A stretch of DNA of 6,975 nt. It comes from Bacteroidota bacterium. Lineage in GTDB: Bacteria > Bacteroidota > Rhodothermia > Rhodothermales > UBA10348. The notes under the pieces are model-generated. The model was given only the letters and a program-made list of their open reading frames with translations. It was not told the origin of the DNA and searched no databases. Made by a program: the position numbers and the translations under genes. Positions 1 through 4,580 of the stretch are shown in pieces (the stretch's first letter is position 1; every line of letters starts with the position of its first letter). The DNA is taken from the NCBI GenBank assembly GCA_024640835.1, contig JAHEEH010000098.1, positions 1 to 6,975 on the forward strand, given 5' to 3'.

Positions 1-2556
1 GGTCCGGGTGATTTCCCCCGTCGCGTCCAGCGCGTGGAGCAGCGGGGCCTCCGCGGACTCCGCTTTCCCCGACGTGACGAAGAAGGGGAGGAGGAGTTCT
101 ACCCGGAGCGGCTGCATCAGGGTCGGCGGCGAGCCCCAGTTGTTATGGACGGTCGTAGTGCCGTCCCACCCCATGCCTGTGTTCTGTGCGGTCGACGAGA
201 GTGTGAAGAGCGATCTGCCAGAGTAGACAGGGGGCTCCCCGTCGAGGTTTACCCAGGTGAGCGTTCCGAATCCGTTCGCGCTTTCGAGCACCGCATAACC
301 GGCCAGCTCGGCGCCGATGTAATCCTGCAGGAAGCCCGTCACTCCCGCGAAGGCCCAGGAGTTGACCGAGAGCAGCCCATCGGTGTCCCAACGGATCTCA
401 CCGGTGGAGCTCTCGAACGGCGGGGTCGGGGCCGCGGGGAAACTGCCGACGTTGGACTCGGGGGCGTCGTACGAGCCGGTCACGATCCGGTGCTCGAGGG
501 CGAGCTGCCGCGGGAACATCCACGGCCCTTCCCACGCGTTGCCGCCGAGGGCCGGGTAGCCGAGCACGTCGTCGCGGCTGTACTCGGCGACGTACGACAT
601 GTAGGCTTCCCGGATGAGCCCGTTCCGGTACGCGTAGGCGACGGACGGCATGAGCGACATCATCGCGGGATTCCGGTGGATGCTGAAGTAGCTCGCGATG
701 CGATCGGTGGTCCAGTCGGTCGACCCGTTGTAGTCGAAGAACATGATGCCGTCCACGTCCTGGAACGACGCGTAGGCGCCGAGGGCGAGCACGCCTTCCG
801 CCTGGTACCGGTTCGGGAAGGCGTGGTTGTACTCGGAGATCGTGTACGGCTTGTCGGCGGGGGCGATGCCTGCCATGAGGCGCGATATCGTGCCGCCGTC
901 CGTCGCGCGGACCATGGGCGTATTGCTGATGGTCCAGTCGGTGCTCGACCACGGCTCGTTCGGGAAACTGGGGTGGTCCCAGTACGAGTGGTTGTCCACG
1001 TAGTCCATGCGCGACTGCACGGCCAGGTCCACGATCCCGAAGTTCCAGTTGGTGCCCGTGATCGGCACCTGCACCCCCAGGTCGTTCTTCAGGAATGCGG
1101 CCATCTCGTCGTAGTACCGGTTCTGCAGGTCGACCAGGAACTCGGTCGTGTCGTGCAGCCGGGCCGTCGAGTATTTCAACACGTCCGAGTAGGGCAGTCG
1201 CCTTACGGTCCCGGCCTCGAGCGTCTCCCCCTCGTCCAGGCCCGCGCGTCCCGCGCGGCGCACGGACACGGCGTCCAGCCAGAGGCTTCCCGTCTCGGCC
1301 CCCGCCGTGAACGACAGGCGCAAGTCGCCGACGACGGTGGCGGGTGCCGTGAACGTGAACTCGAACGTCCTCCAGGTGGCTCCGGCAGCCGCGGCGTAGC
1401 TGCTGTAGACCGTCCAGGGGTCCACGTTCAGCTGGATCCCGACGGGGATCGAGCGCTCGTGCTCGGCCCGGAGCGCGAAGCGGACCGTGTAGGTCGTGTC
1501 CTTCTGCACCGACATCCCGATCTGCTTGAACTGGACGCGCCAGTCCTCCGTGCCCACGGTGGTGACGGTGACCCGCGCGGCCTTCGTGCCCTCGTAGGGC
1601 ATCGCCAGGTCCTGGGCGACCGAGGCCACCGCGCCTCCGTGCTGCTCCAGCTGCCACCTGCCGCCGACCGACGCTTCGAAGCCGCCGTCCACGATCACGT
1701 CGGCGCCCTCCCCCTGGGCATCGGAGCCCCAGGCGATCGCCAGGGCCTCCGTCGACGCGTAGCGCTCTCCCAACCACTGGGTCCACAGGTTGTCGAGCAT
1801 GGACACGTGACGCGCGATCAGCTTGCCTCCACGCGGGAATCCCTGGAGCGATCCGTTCCTCCACAGGTAGTACAGCGAGTTCTCGTTCGCGATCTCGACC
1901 ATGGCGAGGACGGGATCCTGGGCAAGCGCCCGTCCCGTGTACGGATTCACGTGGCCGAGCAACTGCTGGGCATACTCCTTCTGCAGCTGGATCAGGTACG
2001 GATCGAAGAGGGTCACGCCCTTGCCGAAGTCCACGATGGAATCGGCGCCCGCCACGCCGTCCGCCTCGGTGAAGGTGCGGGAGACGTGCAGGTTCATGTT
2101 CACATGGATGCCCTCCTTCTTCAGCTTGAAGATGAGGTACTCCATCCGATCGAGCAGCGTGGGGTCCAGTTGCCGGGTGCTTGCGCCCTTCACCAGGCTG
2201 TACGTGCTCCACGGGTTGTCGATGTGGTGGAACCGGACGAGGTTCAGGCCCATCTTCCGCATCCGGGGGACGATCATGTTCGTCTGGGACGGCATCGGGA
2301 AGGCCCCGTCCGCGACCATGTTGGCGCCCCAGAAGCGGATGGGTTCACCGTGCCTGTAGAACTGGTGTCCGACCGCCGACACGAAGTCCGCGTCGCCGAT
2401 CTCGTGGACCGGAAAGTGCGGAAGAAAGGCCCGGGTCGCCGAATCGGCAGGCGGCATGTAGAACGGGAAGCCGTCCGTGATCGGCTGCGCCTGCGCGACG
2501 CTGGCCGGGAAGAGGAGCCTGAGAACGAGGGCGAGGAGGATCGTCGGGCGGATCAC
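1..2556 (-). CDS. Exported GH5-like (clan A) glycoside hydrolase with an internal carbohydrate-binding domain, partial (C-terminus off the left edge)
   Basis: Likely an endo-acting retaining glycosidase working outside the cytoplasm; the substrate cannot be read from sequence. The frame is open from a GTG at 2556 to the window edge (852 residues, no stop). The start was chosen because it gives a signal peptide: residues 1-23, hydrophobic LLALVL, then VAQA|Q. No in-frame ATG gives a better one. Barrel landmarks follow GH5 order: RFWGAN (74-79), Arg108 in NLVRFHH, His157 in NLHVSR, IANEN with putative acid/base Glu225, His523-x-Tyr525 in NHSYWDH, and SEYNH with putative nucleophile Glu575. Residues about 286-433 form a CBM4/9-like jelly roll (starts VIVDGGFE, ends LWLDAVSV) placed between acid/base and nucleophile. 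Residues about 640-852 look like a beta-sandwich tail. A T9SS signal may lie in the missing end. Family assignment rests on motif order, so another clan A family (GH39/GH42-like) remains possible. Coding is very likely. Confidence 0.85.
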   Translation of the reverse strand, partial: MIRPTILLALVLRLLFPASVAQAQPITDGFPFYMPPADSATRAFLPHFPVHEIGDADFVSAVGHQFYRHGEPIRFWGANMVADGAFPMPSQTNMIVPRMRKMGLNLVRFHHIDNPWSTYSLVKGASTRQLDPTLLDRMEYLIFKLKKEGIHVNMNLHVSRTFTEADGVAGADSIVDFGKGVTLFDPYLIQLQKEYAQQLLGHVNPYTGRALAQDPVLAMVEIANENSLYYLWRNGSLQGFPRGGKLIARHVSMLDNLWTQWLGERYASTEALAIAWGSDAQGEGADVIVDGGFEASVGGRWQLEQHGGAVASVAQDLAMPYEGTKAARVTVTTVGTEDWRVQFKQIGMSVQKDTTYTVRFALRAEHERSIPVGIQLNVDPWTVYSSYAAAAGATWRTFEFTFTAPATVVGDLRLSFTAGAETGSLWLDAVSVRRAGRAGLDEGETLEAGTVRRLPYSDVLKYSTARLHDTTEFLVDLQNRYYDEMAAFLKNDLGVQVPITGTNWNFGIVDLAVQSRMDYVDNHSYWDHPSFPNEPWSSTDWTISNTPMVRATDGGTISRLMAGIAPADKPYTISEYNHAFPNRYQAEGVLALGAYASFQDVDGIMFFDYNGSTDWTTDRIASYFSIHRNPAMMSLMPSVAYAYRNGLIREAYMSYVAEYSRDDVLGYPALGGNAWEGPWMFPRQLALEHRIVTGSYDAPESNVGSFPAAPTPPFESSTGEIRWDTDGLLSVNSWAFAGVTGFLQDYIGAELAGYAVLESANGFGTLTWVNLDGEPPVYSGRSLFTLSSTAQNTGMGWDGTTTVHNNWGSPPTLMQPLRVELLLPFFVTSGKAESAEAPLLHALDATGEITRT
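1258..1701 (-). other. CBM4/9-like carbohydrate-binding domain inside the GH5-like gene
   Basis: This is residues about 286-433 of the hydrolase. It opens with the VDGGFE-type strand typical of CBM4/CBM9/CBM22-like jelly rolls. It continues with a W-x-L pair, AARVTVT, a central TYTVRFALRAE strand, WRTFEFTFTAP and the closing LWLDAVSV strand. This order (N-GFE, aligned W, Y-x-x-x-F-x-x-R, W-x-x-F-F-x, W-x-D-x-V) is the usual signature of the fold. The linkers SDAQGEG before it and an Arg/Gly-rich stretch after it mark the insertion points. It probably binds the polymer chain that the surrounding barrel cuts. The ligand class cannot be predicted. Confidence 0.7.
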
Positions 2557-2688
2557 GGGCGATGCTCGGTCTTCTGGTTGCGCCTGCCCCAGTGTACCGA
2601 TGGGCGGCCTGGGGCACCGTGAAGCTTGGTCGAGTCCCGTCCACGCAGCCCTTGTGGAATAGGCTCCCGAGGGGCGATCTTGGAAGCC

Positions 2689-2697
2689 TGCTATCCT
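2689..2697 (+). promoter_or_regulatory. Possible extended -10 element upstream of the DinB-like gene
   Basis: TGC followed by TATCCT lies 18 bases before the ATG at 2716. It matches an extended -10 (TGn plus 4 of 6 of TATAAT). I see no -35 element at the usual distance and no good match to the Bacteroidota TAnnTTTG box. This is a weak candidate in the 159-base spacer between two divergent genes. Confidence 0.18.
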
Positions 2698-2715
2698 CTT
2701 AACCGGTTCATCCCC

Positions 2716-3249
2716 ATGAAGAAAGTCCTCACGCTGCTCGCCCTCGTCCTCCTCACCGGGCAGACCGTCCTGGCCCAGGACGTTCGAACCGAGCTCGCCG
2801 CGGACTACTCCGCCTCCGAGTCCAAGCTGGCCGCGATGGCCGGTGCGCTGAACGCCGACCAGCTGGCGTGGCGCCCGGGCGAGGGTGTCCGTTCGTCAGC
2901 GGAAGTGCTCAATCACGTGGCCGGTGCCAACTACTTCCTCCCGACGATGATCGGCTGCGCGGTGCCGGAAGCTGCGGATGCTCCGCACTCCTTCGGTGAC
3001 ATGCAGGCGTACGACACGGTGACGGATGTGGCCGTGATCCAGAGCCGGATCGCAGGCTCCTTCGAGCACCTCCGCTCATGCGCGGCGGGCCTGTCCGACG
3101 AGAAGCTCGCGAACGGCATGGAGTGGTTCGGCATGTCCGGATCGGGCCAGGCGTTCATGTACTTCCTGGCGGGGCACACGAGCGAGCACGTCGGCCAGCT
3201 GATTGCGTACCTGCGCGTGAATGGCGTCGTGCCGCCCTGGAGCTCGTGA
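2716..3249 (+). CDS. Exported DinB-like (DinB/YfiT fold) metal-binding protein
   Basis: A 177-residue protein of the DinB/YfiT four-helix-bundle superfamily, whose members bind a divalent metal; many act in thiol-dependent or unknown reactions. The start at 2716 gives a clean signal peptide (KK, then LTLLALVLL, cleavage near VLA|Q at residue 20). An in-frame ATG 30 codons upstream adds a Pro/Arg-rich stretch that would bury this signal, so I rejected it. The His triad of the superfamily is present: His67 in EVLNHVAG, and His154 and His158 in GHTSEHVGQLIAYLR near the C-terminus. Cys81 and Cys122 could form a disulfide after export. The mature part of about 157 residues matches the usual DinB length. 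The gene is divergent from the GH5-like gene and followed after 15 bases by a strong stem-loop. Its substrate is unknown, and nothing links it directly to carbohydrate metabolism. The fold call is fairly sure; function is not. Confidence 0.88.
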   Translation: MKKVLTLLALVLLTGQTVLAQDVRTELAADYSASESKLAAMAGALNADQLAWRPGEGVRSSAEVLNHVAGANYFLPTMIGCAVPEAADAPHSFGDMQAYDTVTDVAVIQSRIAGSFEHLRSCAAGLSDEKLANGMEWFGMSGSGQAFMYFLAGHTSEHVGQLIAYLRVNGVVPPWSS

Positions 3250-3264
3250 CGTCATAGTCGCCTT

Positions 3265-3307
3265 CGCGGCCACTCCGTGAGGGGCAATCCCGCGCGGGGT
3301 GGCCGTG
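3265..3307 (+). terminator. Long GC-rich stem-loop after the DinB-like gene, probable transcript end
   Basis: A near-continuous hairpin begins 15 bases after the stop codon. Bases 3265-3284 pair with 3288-3307 around a 3-base loop (CAA). Of the 20 positions, 15 are Watson-Crick, 4 are G-U (3266, 3274, 3278, 3284) and one is an A/G mismatch (3280/3292). The core GGCCAC pairs with GTGGCC. No T-run follows, so it is not a canonical intrinsic terminator. A U-less terminator, an RNA-stabilising 3' end or a structured RNA element are the alternatives. The structure is seen directly; the role is inferred. Confidence 0.5.
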
Positions 3308-3464
3308 CGATCGGCCTGTGGACGGCGTCTGTTCAGACACCGCATGACGCCGATCCTCGTCCGGAACGTGCGGCGGGCCGATGTTCGTCGTGTCTGCCGA
3401 TCGGTGCCCCGTCCGGCGATCAGCCGGAAAGCGGGGCTGACTCTGCAACCATCAACGCCCCTCC

Positions 3465-4415
3465 ATGCGCTTCGCTACCCTGGCGCTGGTCGCCCTCCTC
3501 GTGTCTTCGTCCGTCGCGGCGCAGGAGCACGTCATTCTCGGCCCGATTCAGGACACGTCCATCTACGAGGAGTCCGGCGACCTTGCAAACGGGGCCGGCA
3601 GCTACCTCTTTGCCGGCACCACGGCGCTGGACAAGGAGCGGCGCGCGCTGGTGCAATTCGACTTCGCGTCGATCCCTGTCTCGGCCACGGTCACGAATGC
3701 CACGCTGGCGCTGCACATGTCGAGGACGATCGTGGCGGGCGAAGAGGTGAGTATCCACCGGGTTCTCCAGGGTTGGGGAGAAGGGGCGTCCGACGCCACG
3801 GCGAACGAGGGAACCGGCGCGTCGGCAACGTCCGGCGACGCCACGTGGACCCACCGTCTTTTCGACACGACGGCCTGGGCGACCGGCGGCGGCGATTTCG
3901 AACCCACCGCAACCGCCTCGGTCGTCGTCGACCAGGTCGGCATCTACGAATGGTCGTCCGCAGGCACGATCGCGGACGTGCAGTCGTGGGTGGACGGAAC
4001 CCACGAGAACGACGGATGGATCCTGGTCGGGGGCTCGGGTCTCAAGTCCGCCAAGCGTTTCGACAGCCGCGAAAACTCCTCTCCCGGCTTTCGTCCGACG
4101 CTCACCGTCACGTACACGACCGGGACGTCGGTTGAGGACACGCCGGCCCTGGCCGCGCCGGCTCTCTCGCAGAACTACCCGAATCCGTTCATGTCGGATA
4201 CGGAAGTTGCGTTTACGCTCCCCGCGAGATCGGATGTCACGCTCGAGGTCTTCGATCTGCTCGGGCGACGCGTCGCCACGCTGGTCGACGGGAATCTGGA
4301 TGCCGGCGTGCACTCGGTCTCCTTCCGGGCAGGTCGAGCTCCGACCGGGATCTACCTCGCCCGGCTGCGGGTCGGGGATCTCGTTGTCACGCGCCAGATG
4401 GCGCGCATCGAATAG
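3465..4415 (+). CDS. Secreted DNRLRE-domain protein with T9SS type A C-terminal sorting domain
   Basis: A 316-residue non-catalytic extracellular protein. Residues 1-19 are a signal peptide (LALVALLVSSSVAA|Q). Residues about 25-217 form a DNRLRE-type beta-sandwich: it begins with a DTSIYEESGD strand, then the ALVQFDFASIP motif (61-71), VSIHRVLQGWGEG (95-107), the TSGDATWTHRLFD segment (122-134) and the closing KRFDSREN-x-x-PGFRPTLTVTYT segment (197-218), all typical of this domain. Some DNRLRE domains are polysaccharide binders (CBM96). Residues 232-316 are a T9SS type A sorting domain: SQNYPNPF (235-242), LEVFDLLGRRVATLVDG (260-276), PTGIYLARL (293-301) and QMARIE at the end. The protein would be exported by Sec, carried across the outer membrane by T9SS, and released or attached to the surface. 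The ATG fits the signal peptide; no Shine-Dalgarno is present. No enzyme motif is visible, so binding or adhesion is the likely job. Ligand unknown. Confidence 0.92.
   Translation: MRFATLALVALLVSSSVAAQEHVILGPIQDTSIYEESGDLANGAGSYLFAGTTALDKERRALVQFDFASIPVSATVTNATLALHMSRTIVAGEEVSIHRVLQGWGEGASDATANEGTGASATSGDATWTHRLFDTTAWATGGGDFEPTATASVVVDQVGIYEWSSAGTIADVQSWVDGTHENDGWILVGGSGLKSAKRFDSRENSSPGFRPTLTVTYTTGTSVEDTPALAAPALSQNYPNPFMSDTEVAFTLPARSDVTLEVFDLLGRRVATLVDGNLDAGVHSVSFRAGRAPTGIYLARLRVGDLVVTRQMARIE
4158..4415 (+). other. T9SS type A sorting domain coding segment
   Basis: This segment codes for residues 232-316 of the DNRLRE protein. The three conserved blocks of the type A domain are present in order: NYPNPF, then DLLGRRVATLVDG with the AGVHSVSF strand, then PTGIYLARL and a basic C-terminal strand. 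The domain is normally cleaved after translocation. It is the best taxonomic marker in the window. Confidence 0.93.
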
Positions 4416-4436
4416 CCCGGGTCGGGTTTGCGGGCT
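4414..4436 (+). terminator. Weak hairpin at the stop of the DNRLRE gene
   Basis: AGCCCG (4414-4419) can pair with CGGGCT (4431-4436) across an 11-base loop, and the stem overlaps the stop codon. A competing short CCCG/CGGG hairpin (4416-4426) precedes only three Ts. Stems this short arise by chance in GC-rich DNA. Termination here is possible but poorly supported. Confidence 0.2.
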
Positions 4437-4512
4437 CCGCGGAATTCCTTATTCGGCCAGTCTTCGCACCGCTCTTCGGGCCAGGTGGGGTACATCTGTC
4501 GCCGCGGCGCGA

Positions 4513-4520
4513 TACTCTTG
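4513..4520 (+). promoter_or_regulatory. Possible Bacteroidota-type -7 box upstream of the GH3 gene
   Basis: TACTCTTG matches the Bacteroidota -7 consensus TAnnTTTG at five of six fixed positions and lies 60 bases before the ATG at 4581. No clear TTG -33 element is visible at the expected distance upstream. If real, it would give the GH3 gene its own promoter rather than read-through from the DNRLRE gene. Confidence 0.25.
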
Positions 4521-4580
4521 GCACACGATGCCGTCGCGACCACCCGGGCGGCCGCCACCGAAACCCATCCGCAGCGCACC

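Noticed and set aside
398..2212. A 604-codon open frame on the minus strand in a different frame from the hydrolase
   Set aside because: The product is Arg/Gly/His-rich and low in hydrophobic residues. It lies entirely inside the GH5-like gene, whose frame carries ordered motifs from start to window edge.
2591..2596. TACACT as a -10 element for the minus-strand hydrolase
   Set aside because: The nearest -35-like bases (TTCACG) are 21 bases upstream, which is too far, and the match is no better than expected by chance.
34..2622. An 862-codon open frame on the plus strand, antisense to the GH5-like gene
   Set aside because: Its product is dominated by Arg, Gly, His, Val and Pro with no signal peptide or recognisable motif. 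The opposite strand reads a complete signal peptide and all GH5-type motifs. Stop codons are rare in the antisense frames of GC-rich genes, so this length is expected.
2626..2715. Upstream in-frame ATG that would extend the DinB-like protein by 30 residues
   Set aside because: The added stretch is Pro/Arg/Gly-rich and would place a clean Sec signal peptide in the interior. The ATG at 2716 is the natural start.
3323..3342. Small hairpin: CGG-C-GTCTG, TT, CAGAC-A-CCG
   Set aside because: The stem is short, has an internal C/A mismatch and a loop that is too tight unless the inner pair opens. It may add to the structure of the spacer after the long stem-loop but is not convincing alone.
3420..4313. 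A 297-codon minus-strand open frame over the DNRLRE gene
   Set aside because: It is an Arg-rich shadow with no motif; the plus strand there encodes a clear signal peptide, DNRLRE domain and T9SS domain.
4436..4448. Two overlapping palindromes, TCCGCGGA and GGAATTCC
   Set aside because: Eight-base palindromes of this kind are too short to claim as an operator, and no repeat of either is seen near another promoter in the window.
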